A model generated the notes under the pieces. The model had not been told where the DNA came from and ran no database searches. It worked only from the letters and a program-made list of their open reading frames with translations. A DNA stretch of 64,000 nt from Lomentospora prolificans. Lineage: Eukaryota > Ascomycota > Sordariomycetes > Microascales > Microascaceae. The DNA lies in the NCBI GenBank assembly GCA_029532625.1, contig JARFXM010000006.1, positions 2,108,001 through 2,172,000 on the forward strand, read 5' to 3'. This document shows, one piece after another, positions 43,013-56,600 of the stretch. The position numbers and the translations under genes were made by a program. Each line of letters opens with the position of its first letter. The stretch's first letter is position 1.

Positions 43013-44233
43013 GGTGATGTGAAAGTTTGTCGCGCGATGCTTTGTCGAGTTATCAATCAGGAATAGGTGATTAGGGAATAAAAAAAGATATTATGCCCCT
43101 AGAACTATAGGAAGCGGAAAGATATTAAAGTGCAAGGTGGATGGAATGAGATAGTTCAATGGTGGGAACAAGGTTGTCAATTTGGTGTTTCCCATCTCAC
43201 GAGGCTTGAGGTCTGGGAGGAGGGTTCATTACTGGATTGGCTGGGGTTCATTACTGGATTGGCTGGGCTACCAATTCAGTTGCTCGCAATCCTACGTTGA
43301 TGGGTCCCATGTCGCGGATCCATAGCGCGGCCAATTGAGTGTGCATCGCTTGGTGCTCCAGGAGCGGGCAGCTGCCCTCAAGTGGATTTTCTATAAGAGT
43401 GGCTACAAATGTTGCCGGGGCTCCTTCCCCATGCTCTAATCCTCCATTAATGCCCCAAAACACAATAATAAAATACAAGGATTAGTACATACAACGCCTG
43501 GTTCTCAAATGCTCCACATTCGTGTCGCACCTGCCATATGATTATTAGCTCTTGCTCTGAACATACAATGTATTAAGCCAGCAGGTTTTGCCAAGTGGTG
43601 GGTTCGCCATGACAGTGGCAGGATCCTGCCGCCCCATGCATCTGGCCTGTAGTCTAAAGTGTGGCATCGCCGCCATCCATGAGTGTGGCAGGCAGGTTGC
43701 CCCTCGTCTAGGCCTTGGTAACCCCTCTCCGTCGAGCCCCATCCCGTTCCTAAAAGGGTTCCTAAAAGGACTCCTAAAGACCCCGGGCGCCGCCCAGACT
43801 TGTGGCTGCCCAGACGCTCAACGTTTGCGGTTCCACCGTGGGGCAAGTGGCAGCACAAGTCACTCGGTACCCCCTTTCTTCTCCAGGAGGCTCCCTAAAT
43901 ATTATCATCTCTGGCATCAAACACATCCCACCTCTCATTCCTTCATATATCCGCACACAGACTCAGTCGTCCATTTCCTTAGTTGATCGGCTCAGCGCTA
44001 ACGAAACGTAACGCCTACTGGAGTGTGTGATCGCCAAAACATCTTCCTGCCCCCTCCAGCGTCTGGGACCGCTGGCAACTTTTCGCATTACAATCACCGC
44101 CTCTTTGTGAGGTTTGGCGCCCAAAGTCGGCCACCCCTCCCAAAATTACCCATTACCCGTCGTCTCGTCGCGTGCCCTCAGACCCCTCCCTAGCTCACCT
44201 CGCAACGCTACCCTTCTCGAAGGCCACTCAACA
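43013..44233. promoter_or_regulatory. Divergent promoter region, LEO1 and MOB-family gene
   Basis: 1.2 kb between divergent start codons. It contains an exact 22-bp tandem duplication at 43223-43266. No coding exon was supported. Confidence 0.45.
43223..43266. repeat. Exact 22-bp tandem duplication
   Basis: Two adjacent identical copies, 43223-43244 and 43245-43266, of a unit beginning GGTTCATTACTGG. It lies about 210 bp upstream of the LEO1 start codon. Confidence 0.9.
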
Positions 44234-46008
44234 ATGTCCAACCTATTTTCAGGAATGTGAGTTGCTCTTCACTCTTATCCATGCCATTGACCTGTTCCTG
44301 TCCCTTCTTTGCGCCCGCGGCCGACGCCATCGCAACACCGGTTGAAGGCGCCTGCACATAGCTCAAGTTCTATGGGAGAATAGTATGGGGTGGGACAGCA
44401 TAGGAATCACCTGGGGCTCCTGAGGGGCATATTGGGGTCTGTGCCGAACTGAACCGGGCCAAGCACATGCCCGTTCCTAACTGATTCCTAACCCCTTTCG
44501 CATAATACCATCCCATACCTGCCTGGAAACGACGTGTTCCAATTTAAAGCACGCGGCTCTCTGGACGCAAGATAGTGATCATGGAGCTTCCAGCGTCCCC
44601 CGCGCTTGGCCGTTTCTTGGACCCTGACATCACGAATCCTACCCTACCTCTTAGAATACTGCCAGAGTGCGGCTATGCTGTCCTTGTTTGAGCCTATCTA
44701 CAGCCAGGACCCTTCCTCTGCATCAGAGCTGGTACCTATCGTAGTGGCCTTTATACTACGCCTGTCGCCCTCACCTTGAACATCACTGCTCTCGCTTTGT
44801 TTTCTGCTCGATGGCCGTGAACTAAAACTAACACTACTGTGACCAGAAACGCCCGTTTTCGGGGTGCCAGTAACAGACCTCCTGGCCAAAACCGGAGCCC
44901 AACTGCGTCTGGCCAACCTTCCCCTACCGTCCTCCCGCAACAAGGGAATCACTCATCTTCCAGCCTCGGTGCGCCTCGCGTCCCACCTTTACCAACTTCT
45001 CCCTCCCTCTCACAAACTATTGGTATGGATGAAGGCAGTGGCATCATGTCCTCCACGGACGACAGTCTCAGCGCCTATGCTCTTCCTAAGCCTCTTCCCC
45101 TCTGGCTCAACCCTTCCTACGCCAAGCACATCGTGAAGGGTAACTTTATGACCTTGAGCGCGCGTCCCAAGACAGTCGAGCAAGGTGAATGGATCGCCCA
45201 CCAAGGTTAGTTTAACCTCGTCACGAGAGTGAAATTCCTGTCGAAGTTGCTTACCTGGATGGCGGCTGTAGTGGTTGAGCATTATCGAAACCTGTGGAAC
45301 TTTGTTCGCGTCCTTCACGAGAAGGAGGATGATGGTTCGACAATTTGTAACGCGACCACTTGTCCGAAGACTTCTGCTGGAGCGTAAGTCCCAAGATGCT
45401 GTCTTTCAACCACGACCTGCGCTAGCATCATTATCAATGGCCTTAGCCTCTAACCAGGATGCAGCAACCACTCATTCACTTGGCTCAATGCCAAGCGGGA
45501 GCCCGTCGAGCTACCGGCTCACGAGTACATGACTCTGATGCAACGATGGATCTCTGGAAAGATTGATGACACGAACATATTCCCCACGGACCCTGCCGGC
45601 GTTTCCTATGCTCATAACCCAGCCATCACCACCGCACCTCTCTCGCAGCTCTCCAACCCCAACGAGCCGGAGTATGTCGGCAAGCGATCTGGTTTCCCGG
45701 AGCCCTTCATCGAAGTGTGCCAGATTATCTTCCGGCAAATGTTCCGCGTCTACGCCCACCTTTACTGGGCTCATTTTGTCGATCCCTTCTATCACCTTAA
45801 CCTCGAGAAACAGCTGAACAGCTGTTTCAGTCACTTCATTCTGACTGCGACCGCTTTAGATATGTTAAAGCCTCACGAACTTGAGCCAATGCAGGCGCTC
45901 ATCGATCTCTGGGCTGCTAACGGCACTTTCCCTCCCGAGTCTAAGGCTTACGAGTATGCCAATCTCCGCGTTGGGGAGCGCTTGATGCAGCTTGCGGGTG
46001 CTTCCTAA
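44234..46008 (+). CDS. MOB-family kinase activator (Mob2-like)
   Basis: Mob1/phocein-family adaptor that binds and activates NDR/LATS-type kinases; in fungi Mob2 partners the Cbk1/COT1 kinase in polar growth. Four exons: 44234-44256, 44847-45205, 45272-45383 and 45465-46008, giving 345 residues with all phases matching. The tiny first exon encodes MSNLFSG; splicing gives the MSNLFSGINARFR start. Core motifs: LPLWLNPSYAKHIVKGNFMTLSARPKTVEQGEWIAHQVVEHYRNLWNF, the zinc pair TICNATTCP (C-x4-C), and RVYAHLYWAHF with the two zinc-binding histidines. The helical ending FSHFILTATALDMLKPHELEPMQALIDLW is typical. The N-terminal extension is Ser/Pro-rich. Mob2 rather than Mob1 is inferred from the KGNF segment. 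Intron 1 is 590 nt, far longer than the rest. Confidence 0.87.
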
Positions 46009-49000
46009 CTGAAACTTGGCTGTGATTCCTGCCCAACATTGGGAAAGAACCGAAGTTAAGGAGGCAGCATGTCAAGCCCGGCTATTCTTGGAAATGGGAG
46101 ATCGAAAAGTATTGGCGCACTGGAAGGGGGAGGTCAACTCGGGAATATCGATGATAGAGAAGAAACAGCTCCATCCCGATGACGAGGATCAGCCGAAACG
46201 AGGGGCGAGGAAGGATCTCCTCGCCCATTTACATACGTTAGGGCGGCGGGAGAAGGCATTCAACAAGGGCCTTGCACGCACGGTAATGGTAGCATAAGGT
46301 CATGGGAAGCTTTTGTATGATTGGAGTTTACTTTCGAACACGTCCCTGTCGAAAACAAAATCTTGTCCTGTCCGCCGTGTGGAGATTGTTGAGGATTATA
46401 GAACCTTCCATGTTTTGGCATATGTTGTGCATCTATTTCACGAGACAATTGACTTGTTTTATCAGAGCCCGCGGCGGACTCACCTGACATTCTGCTGCTC
46501 TAAATGGTGTTTGGGCGATGAAAGTGGTGTCGAAGCACTTGTAACATGCTCCAGATAACACATCATCTCTGGTTCGCAAACTGACCGAGTGGTTCGGTCA
46601 AGCCTAGATTGTCGAAAATCTTTCGCCCACGCCCTCCGGCGCCCTGAGTGTCCTTGCGTGGGTTTCAAACGACAAGGAAGTGAGTTGGCGCAAAAGACAT
46701 CAATCAAAACGACTACTCTAGGCGCTGTCTTACTAGCCAAGCAACTACAACGGGCCGCCTGGTCAGTCTACTTTGCCCCCCTCCCCTCCTTTTCCATAGT
46801 GATCATTCCCCTTCCATCCTCGAGGAACTTCATCTCAGGCACAAGATGACTGAGAGCGGGTGTTTGGACTACTTAGGCGAGATAATGGTCCACATATGCG
46901 CAGACGCAACTTCTCTCCTCTCTCTCTCTCTCCTCTCGGCTAGCCCTCCCTCCATTCCCCCATCAATATGGCCGTTCCAAGCGGCCTAATTCTCCATAAT
47001 ATCCCCCGACCAAGGCTGGCATTCGCTGCCCTCCCTTCCCACAGTAACACCATTCCTACGGACGCACAAGGTGGGGGAGACTGATGGAAAGGCCAGCGAC
47101 TTTCCATCCTCACGAGAAAACAAACTACTTCAGAGCAGGATGGCCGAGTCCTACATTCGCCCGGGAAAGAGATGAGTCATGTTATCGAACGGGTTGGAGA
47201 GTGTGCGTCCTGGCACGGGGACCTCTCGACGAGCGAGGTGGGACACCGGGGTTTCATGACGGTCGTTCAACATCGGCATAGGCGGCTAGGAGATTTCGGA
47301 AAAAGCGGAGAAAGTGTTACTCGTTGAACAAGGAAAGGTAGGAGGCGAGGATAGCCTCTCCTTGGAGATGCAGTGCCACAACAAGGCTACTTCTTGCGCG
47401 CACCGCTCCGTTGATCTCTCGCTTCGCCTCGCTCAACGGGGGGTCTTCCTCGTCGGCCTGACCCTAATGGGTTGATTCGGGTGGGATTCACGACAGCTCT
47501 GGGAAAAGGGGCCTGTCTCTCCTTAGAAAGTGCCAAATTACTACCATCGCACCGTCTCGCGCGAGTTTTGGGAAAAGGGGACTGTCCCGTCCGTCCGTTT
47601 GCGCCCTCGCCCTGCTATCTGGAGCACTGTACGAGAGACGTGCGAGGGGGTGAACGGGCCCAAATGGTTCACGGAGGCTTCGGCTCGGGACACTTTCGTA
47701 GGAGAGGGAGTGGCTGAGGAGCTATTGCGCGGTTTCGGTCAGCGCTTTACGTACTTGTTCACATTCGCCATGTTGGATGTCCTGCTAAGCCCACCTTGGC
47801 GCTACAAGTGCAAAAAAGGTTTACGAGAAATCATCGGATGGCACTTAGACGTTAGGCTAGTCAGAGGCGGAGCATTTTATTCGAGCTATTTTTTTTGCTG
47901 CTGCTGTCAAACGGATTCCGGCGCTCTTCGTTCTCAGTAGGGAACGAAGGTGAGACAAACTCCGCCCGGGTCGTTGGAAGGAAGCCCGGCCTCACCCAGT
48001 CATGGAAACGAATCGTCTCACTCAAAGTGCATTGCGCGCAGGCAAGCTGCAGCTAACCGGTCGTCGACTCGTGAGGGAAAAGAGAGAAGGAAAAAAAAAA
48101 AAAGCAAAGAAAAGGAAAGAAATGAAAACAAAAGGTAGGGAAAAAGGTCAGGTCTCCCCCTGTCGGACCTTGGCTCACTCGAGCGATGGTAAACTACGGC
48201 GCAAAGACACAGACGAATGTAGAGACCTCGCACAAGGAGAGAGCTCATGTTGAATTTGTCGGTCTGTCTTGAATGGGTTGTTTTGTCAGAGATGGCTGGG
48301 AGGAGGGACATCTGCCACATCTGCCACGATTCCTTTTCGCCCATCACAGGCCGCAAATCCTTGACGAGTTGCGGTGAAGCTTTTCGCAACACTCCAACGC
48401 TTCCCGCCCGCCTTCTCTCCACTTGCCCCTTGCCAGTGAAACTGTTCCCAAGTCAACCCGGTCGGAGGCCTGTGACTCAGCGCGATTCTCAATCATTTGA
48501 AGGCTCTCCCAATTGGAAGAGAAATCTCAGGAATGTCTGTCCATGGCGCGTCACCGTCAATCCCAAACTGTCAGGAACCACTTCCGCTCCTGAGCGCAAG
48601 CATGCTGGTGGGAACCCGAATATTTTTTCTGCCGGGGCTGCGTCAAATCCTTGTCACCGTGAGTTCGCGCTACGCAGGACCGTCTTGGCTGATACATCTG
48701 AGAGTCCTCTTCTGGGAGTCTTCTTCTGCGACCCAAGTTCGATGTCTGCCTGCATGCACCCTGTGGACATGGGCAATGGGGCATGAGAATGGGGCATGCT
48801 CCCGGAGAGTTGGGGAACGGGGAACGCGGAGCCACGCTTGTGCATGCCGGACCTACCAAGCTGGTTGATGCCGAAGGGATGTCACTCGGTTCCTGTTTTG
48901 AGTCAGACGATCCGCGATCCATAAATAGGTAAAGGCGGGTATAGACTAAACAATGATCGCGGTCCTTTTCCAATCAGGGGATGAATCCGTCCCAAGCGGT

Positions 49001-50536
49001 GTGTGAGAGAACGTGGATAGACCCAGTTCACCGCGCAAATGTCTCGCGCCTTCACTCAGCTTCGTGCTCTTCCTCTCGCTTCAGCGACCCCTGCCCGATG
49101 TAGATGTTGACGATGGCTAAATCGGACGAACTGATCTAGCTGGGATTTCAAGATTTCAGAATCTGGAAAGAATCTAATAAGCTAGGCAAAAACGTGAAGG
49201 GGAGGGAGAAAAAAAAGTGGGCATGGCGCATCCTTGCATTAGTATCTCACCGCCATTCCATTCCTGCCTCTTTGCAGCAAAAGAAGCTGTTCTGCGAAAC
49301 ACGCACCCGCCTTTTTTGGTCGGGTATTTTAATTTTCCCCCTTGTTTTCTTGTCATTCCTTATTCCCCCCACCCCTTGTGAGGGCTACCCTGCAAGGCCT
49401 AGGTTTTACCTAGAGGCTGGGGAAAGCGAGGGAGATTTCGCGGCGAAAGATGCTGGTGGGAGGCGGGTGGTTTGGTCTTGAGGCGAAACACAACGGTTTG
49501 GTGGGACAACTATTCCATCCGATGATGACAGACTGCAGGACGAAATGGGCTAGAAAGGGGGACAGAAAGCAGGAACGAGAAGCCATCTCTTGTTTAGGAT
49601 CCATTGACCAGAAGGCCCATCCCATCCGCCTTCCCGCCCGTCGCTTCTCGGACGCGGGTACGTTTGCTTCCCCTTGAGCCTAGAGATGCCTGCCCCATAA
49701 CGCGTCGAGGCGGTGGAGAAAGCGAGAAAAAAAGTTGCTGCCAATCGCCGCTTTTGGTTCAAGGTCTTGACTCATACTCTTGCGACCTAGCGCACGTAGA
49801 CCGATGCAGTCTATCAGTCTCGCTTCCGATGGCAATGTATAGAATAGCCGGTACGATCATCAGGAGCCACCGACTATCTGGTCTGTTACGATGGGATGAT
49901 GGGGGTGGTGTACGTGGTGAGCGTCTCCACGCCTGAGGCAGGATATGGCGGCGCGGTCGAAGCCTTTTTTTGCGGCCCGGATCCGTCCTTCGTTTATTTC
50001 CCTCACGGATAGGGCCCTTTTGGGCATGCGGGAGATTTGGCTTGTCAAGCTGATGCGCGAGGCGAACATAGCTGAAAATGGACAAAGGCCGAGATCTGTG
50101 GCACATGGGCGTGCGTCCGAGTAGGAAAAAAGGCGGGGGGGGTTGGGAAAGCCCAAGATGGAGGAAGAGGCCAGAAAATAGTGGGAGTGATTAGTCCTGC
50201 CCAATCTCGATAGACTCTGGGCGTGCATATCCCGAGATCAAGCAGCCAGCAATCCTATAGATTGTTTGGGGTGAATAAGCTCGACATTGGTGGATATTAG
50301 CGGCAGGGAGGCGGTGGATAGAAACATCCATGATGATCAAATTCTTAAAGGAAACAGCGGATTATTGATCTTGGTGTCGGACTAGTTATCTTTCCGGCCG
50401 GCCCTGCGGCAAAGAGGCAATGAATTCGCCTCTGGAGAGAGCTTGTAATATTAGTCTACTATTGTCCCTGGGAGGTTCCAGAGTTGGAGCCAGTATTAAT
50501 AGGGTAAAAAGGGACCACGAAAACCGGCTGTTCTTT

Positions 50537-50538
<2 letters not shown>

Positions 50539-50572
<34 letters not shown>
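50539..50572. repeat. 34-nt poly-T tract
   Basis: Uninterrupted T run preceded by TTCTTTTC. Similar in length to the run at 32082-32118, and likewise without an adjacent retroelement frame. Confidence 0.9.
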
Positions 50573-50573
<1 letters not shown>

Positions 50574-53500
50574 GCCTGTCCTTGCGTCCTCCAAGCGGGT
50601 GATAGATATTCAGGGATCAGGGATCGACCCTTTGTCGCTGTCGAGACGACTTCTGCCCGAGACGCCATGGCTCGTTCCGAAACACCAGCCGAAGACTCGG
50701 GCCATAGACGGGTGTCCCCGATCGGCTTGGCTTCTGGGTCTTTCGGGTATCATTCTTGACTCTCCTTTGGTGTTGTGTTGTAACCAGGCAGACGGGATTG
50801 TACTCCAACATCCATCGATCTTTTGACTCAGGAATCACAAACCAAGGGTCTCGACGAGGCGAACAAAGCCAAAGAAATGCCATGCTTCTCCTGCCATGCA
50901 AGTTACGAAATGCGCGTGCCTGCCCATCAACTGTCCTGTCCCCGTCTCAGCAGGTCATGGGAATGGATGGAGAAAAATGTCCATGTGAGGCCGTCACCAC
51001 CAATAAGACCATTTACCAAGTAAGTTGGGCAGGATTTGGGTATTGCTTCGCAGTAAAGCGCAGCGTCTCGGATGAGATCCGGGGGGCCGGTATTGGTATG
51101 TCCATAGGGTCCCTCAGGTTCATGCGCAGACGCATCCCGGTACAGGAGCGACTCTCCTTGCTGGATGCATATCACTTTGACAAAATTAGCTAGTCCGAGA
51201 GTTGAGAAAAGAAATAATTCTTTTCCCCGGGCCAGTCGCTCTTTTGTTTGAGGCGTAAACTGGTGTGGGAAGCATCATAGGCCTGCACTCGCCGCCTCGG
51301 GAGCGGCCGCTTAACGGGCCTCCCGATCTTGCCTGCTTTCGAGCCCTAGGAAGCTTCATTGTTGCCCATTCCTGTCACTCGGGCTGGCCTTGTGCCTTAC
51401 GGCCAGCCCATTTCCCTCCTCCCAATTCCGACCCCCGTCGTCGTGCCACCAGGTACATGTTAAATGCAATGTTTTAACATTGTCGAGAGATGGGAATATC
51501 CCCATCATCCCGGGTGACGGGCCCACCGGATCAAGCAAGACAAGTCCCTTAGCAAGTTCCTACACGAGGAGGAAGAGGGGGTGGAAAGAGCTCCGGCGTC
51601 CTTGGGCTCGCACCGCCTTGAAGTCCTGATTGGTACAAAAGTGTTCATGAGGGGGAGGAGAGCGAGGGCATCTGTCCTTTGGTCCAGTCAACGTACAGCT
51701 TCCTACTAGTAAATTTATAAAATATGGTCGTTCTTGAACCATCCTTATTGGTGCTGTGGAGGTAGAGGGAGGGGATGGTGACCCGTTCGTCACATCGCTG
51801 CCCTTTTACAATACAGGCGTGTAATGATCCCATTTCTGACCGTCAACCCAGATGGGCAGGAAATTCCACAAGTAATTTATGATTGGAGCCATCTTAGTGA
51901 AGATGATCGCCAAGAACGGCTCTCCTTACCTGTTTCCGTCGTTCAGACCCTGCAGCCAGTGACTGTCGCAAAACCAAGCCACGGACGGGGGCTGATCCCC
52001 GCCAACGGTGCGGTTTATTCTAATCATCGCGACATATCCTTTGTCGTGGGCAGAACTGTGATACCACTTTACGCGTCACCACTGGCTCAGCCGAGGAACA
52101 GGCGGTGGACGAGGCAGAATAACTGACAATGTGAAAACACGAAGAAGGAAGGGAACAGAGGTGATGGACCAAGGAATAAAACCAATAATACGCCTTGACC
52201 GACAAAAACAGACAAAACTCTGGGAGGCGACGGCCCTTCTCCAAGGCGCGTTGAGAGAAATACTGGAGCAGAACAAGCGGAGAACGAGACTTGAGGGCGC
52301 GGAGACTTCCGACTGGATCATGTACTCTTGTACCTGGCCACATCTCATGCGGCCATGAAGCACAGTGGAGCTAAACATATCAGCCTGAGCAGCTGCTTCG
52401 CGTCCATTCATTATTTTTTTCGGGTCACTGCCCTCGTCCATCAGGCGCTCCGTGACCAGGAAACAGCTAGATCGCATTTTTTCCAGCCATTAGATTTTTT
52501 TTGCTACTCCTTTGTGCCCTTTTCGGTCAGCAGATACTGGAGGAAGTTCTGGTGATACCGGGCGGCCTGAGCGCTCCGACGGACTAACCAGACCATATCG
52601 TTGATGAAAGGAGAGTCCTACTGAAGTGTTGCAAAATTGAGCAATATTCCCCTCGTGCCCTCTCCGCTGTAATACCTCCTTGTGTGAAAAAAAAAGAAAA
52701 TTCGCCCGGATTGGAAAGGGCCCCCGAAGTGCTTGACAAGCTGGGCATGGTCATTCGACATGGGCTGTGAAGAAGCCCTTATTGGCCCTGACCAGGAACT
52801 GATGGCCGCCCCAGATCCATATATCCTGATCCTATGGTCTGTTTTGGCCATTATCCTTCACGGTCCACATTTGTTGATGTCCTTCTAAGCCTCGGATGGG
52901 ATGGGTACGCTTTGAAGTGTTCAGCTTCTGATCCCAAATCCGTACTGGCCATTCCTCACTGAGGTCCTTTGCTGATAAGAGAATCTCCAGGACCTGGTCA
53001 GGCGAGGATCCCGCTCCACCCCCTCATGACCCAGGTGATCTTCAATATACTGCTGCCAACGGCTCCAGCTGGATGATGCGGACCGAACGGACATGTACAA
53101 GTGTATGTGTGCTCTGCGTCAACGTATATGAGCAACGTATAGTGTCCTCGATAAATCCCAGCAAAATACCTGTGAGAGCCTAGGCACCGAGATATCATCG
53201 CTAGTATCGAAGATGCAGATAATACTCAGCACATTAAGCCTAAGGCGGCCGTATCACCATCTCCAACCAAAGTTGCATCACACTGAAATACAATGTACCA
53301 TAGGAGGAGCAACATCGGTGTCACTATCGCTGAAAGCCTCGCTCGATGGTCCCGGATCCCTTTTCCGGGACGAGCTACCCCGTCTTAGGTCAGTGGATGC
53401 GAAAGGGTTTCTCGTCGGCGGTGCAACACCCAGCGAGATTTGCAAGGCTCAGGATGAGACCCAACCATCTGGTGTTTTCGTAAACAGATAACGGATGCGC

Positions 53501-54908
53501 GAAAGGTTATTTGCTCTCTTGCGCTGCGTGAAGTCGAGACGTTTTTCCCTTTCCCCCTTTTTGGCGCGATGGCTCCCACTCTTTCCGGTCTGGGCTCTCG
53601 CACCATCCCACGTCCCCCCTCCAAGTGACTGGAAGCCCCTGGTCAGCACCGCTATCACTGGCTGAGAAGCTGGGCAGCCCGCCAAATCACCTCGTATGGA
53701 GATGCCCAGCAGAGAGCTAGCGCTGGGAATAGCGTCCCCGTCGTGCGCGACAAAACTTAAATAGCGTACCCGTTACCTTCGTAATGTGTCTTGTATTGGG
53801 AAGGGGGCCAACAAGGGACCAAGTGAACAAAAGGCAACGACCTGAACCGGGCCGTTGGTGACCGCTCCCCCTCACACTTTGCCTGCAACCAGGGCTTCGA
53901 TTCGACATGAGCGACTGGGATGGGTACGGTTGGGTATGAACACCAGTTCCAGGTTTGTTAGGGTCATTTCTGCCCAACCTTACGTTTGACCTCCCTCGCC
54001 AGGCTCTTTGGAGGCTTGGCACTTTGCTTTCCGACACAGAAAAGTTCCCCGTCGCTTCCTTACCCGAGGCGGAGATGGGATTCTGGAGATCTTTGTGTAC
54101 CAAGTACCTAACCCACGGTAGTACTACTGGTCCTAGCGCCTTCATTCTTGCGTGTACCGAAGAGAACACTTCTCCCGTGCAGAGGTAACGAGTACCTTCC
54201 TACCTTTATCTACCGAAGATTCCCTCCGATCCAGAATCTGGGCGCTGCTGGCGCTTCCCGTTTACTACCCGTTTTATTTTTACCACCCATGGCTGGCTGG
54301 CTGGCGTCATTGGTCACTGGTGTGACCACTGTCTGGCTGGCCTTCCCCTCCCCGCTCAACGATGTCTCGGATCCAGTGTTCGTGCCATTATAGCCCAGTA
54401 GAGGGACCTTGAAAGGGAAAAAAAAATGGGTGACGGAAAGTTGATACCTTCTTTTCCTTCTGGAAACTACGCCCCTCCATGGCATGCTAAATTGAAGCAC
54501 CAGATGTGGTTATTGGTAGGCACCCGTTTCTAAATGTCTTGTTTCTTGACGAACTTTCCCCGGACCACTCACAAAGCGTCCTCCCTTGTCCTGAGCCCAT
54601 CAAACCCACTTTGGCCGCCCACTCGTTGGAAAGTGGTTCTTGCGGTGAAGACGGTGCCCCTTTGCGCTCCTCAACTCTCAACATCGTTGGTCGATGCCAT
54701 TAACGTGATGGACCGACTACAAAGTACGAACGGGCTTTGTCAACAGTCACCGCCCAGTCGGAGTTCGTTCGCTGACCTGGCTCGGAGTGTCGAGAAGGCG
54801 GCTCGCTTGCACTGTCCCGACAAGGAAAGTAGCAAACAACGTCCAGCAACGAGAAGTAAAGAAAGAAGCAAATGAAAAAAATAGACATGAAAAATACTGG
54901 AAGAATTT

Positions 54909-54966
54909 TAAAATAAAATAAATAAATAATAAAAATAAAACAAATAAATAAATAAATAATAAAAAA
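54909..54966. repeat. A-rich AAAT/AATA repeat
   Basis: Degenerate array of AAAT and AATA steps about 57 bp long, followed by a short GA run. A simple repeat. Confidence 0.85.
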
Positions 54967-56600
54967 ACTAGAGAGAGAGACAAGAGACACCTTACCGGTC
55001 AAGACTAACTGATCATATTAGTTTGAGCAATGGTCAGCATCGATTTGCTTCCGTTATTGCGATGGTGGACCGCCGGTCGCTGCAACTGCACAAAGTCCCT
55101 ACAGGCGTCATATCGCACAGCTGGCCAGCAAGGAATACACGGTAGCGGACACAGTAGCTGGCGGGCAGGGTTTGATCTATCCTCCTTGGTATCCCTACAG
55201 AACCCAAAGGCAGAAGCTAGGCCCGGTCCCCAGATGCCGAGACTAGGTATACTGAATGACCCTTCCCGTGGGCACTTCGTCCCGAAAGGATACTACCGCG
55301 ACGCTTCTTCCCGACTCCTGACCCCATTCCCCGAGCGGCCATTTCCCTGTCTTGGTCGCTGGCTTTGGAATACCACTCAGTGATCTACGGGGGGGTCGCT
55401 GGGGATCATTGAGACTGTTGGGGGTTAGACATTCTACCAATATGGCATAGCGCCCGCGTTTCCTCTAGCTCCGCATCCTGAATTTTTTGACCTCATGACA
55501 ATCTCGGCAACAGTGGCTCTGGCTTTGTCCGTCTTTTGAGAAGAGGATATTCCATTTCTGGTAGTTATAGTACATACCAGCTCCAGGCTGGCTTAGGGTT
55601 AATGTTCGCGCTCGCGCCCGGCTGCTACGTTGCCCATTGCTTCCCACCGGGGGGGACGCGGCCGTTGCGGGATGAAAACGGAGATCGACTTGTACTATAT
55701 CAAATGTCACATTAGATCTTGAAGCCAAATTCGACTGTCGATGCCCAAGAAGAAACATGGAGTCACCATAGAGGAAGCCTTGCTTAGTTACACCGATTTT
55801 CTTGCTAACTTCGCGACAATGGTGTTTTGCCCTGATATTGCAGCGGCCAATCGTCCAAAGGCGCCTTCAAGCGGCAGGCAACAAATTCGATTCAACTTAT
55901 TATAATCGCTCCCTGATGGAGGAAAAATAAAACCAGAGGCCCCCTTCATGTGGCAATGCGCCTTAGGGTAGAGATGGCGCTGGGCCGACTCAACACACGA
56001 TGCTTGATTCTAGGCAGGACAATGGCGTCGTCTCTCTTTCTCCGTCTCTCGCTGTTTCTCAGCGCAGGTAGCGTGGGTGCATGCAATGATCAACAAGCTC
56101 TCCCGCCAACCAAGCACGCTGCTCATCTCGCCAATGCTCCCATTCGCTCGTCGTCCGCTGCAAACGACCCATCTGCCCTTGAACCCTCCCACACTCTTCG
56201 CTTCCTTCGCCCAGACCCACGCTCCAAGGTCCACGCTCCGTGTTCACGCTGCACCTGGCGGTCCATCATCACTGGTTCTGGCACTGGCGCACACGCACTC
56301 TCTCTACCAATCTGGCCGTCCGCCCTCTCACCAGACGTCTGTTTTGAACGTAAGCGATGCACCCACGCCTCTTGCTCCTGGGATTCGCGGACTGGTCGAC
56401 TTGACGGGCCTGACCCTCTTGCCCCCCTACATTTTCCTGCTTGGCTCCTACTGATTCACACCCTCCACTTCCCAGTTCGTGCACGCCCCCATCCCACCGT
56501 TTCCCTCGCCTGGTCTTGTCCTGTTCTGAAGCAGACCTTCCAGTTACTCGTGTACTGACTCTCCGAGCCCTGCTGCAGCAGGAAAGCCCTTATCTCTCTA

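Larger units (their letters stand above)
46009..56600. other. Gene desert upstream of the bZIP gene
   Basis: More than 10 kb in which I could support no protein or RNA gene. Open frames on both strands are short, proline/arginine-rich and lack family motifs. It includes a CT microsatellite (46913-46937), a 34-T run (50539-50572), a TGGC tetranucleotide run (54291-54305) and an AAAT-type repeat (about 54909-54966). Composition is otherwise like the rest of the window rather than AT-rich RIP sequence, so it is not an obvious graveyard of transposons. A long regulatory region or non-coding transcripts are possible. Confidence 0.4.

Noticed and set aside
48247..48786. A 179-codon frame with CHICHDSF that resembles a zinc knuckle
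   Set aside because: Only one Cys-His group is present, the rest is low-complexity, and no splice sites extend it.
55950..56558. A 202-codon frame with a hydrophobic start resembling a secreted protein
   Set aside because: All three plus-strand frames are similarly open here because the DNA is C-rich; no conserved cysteine or domain pattern.
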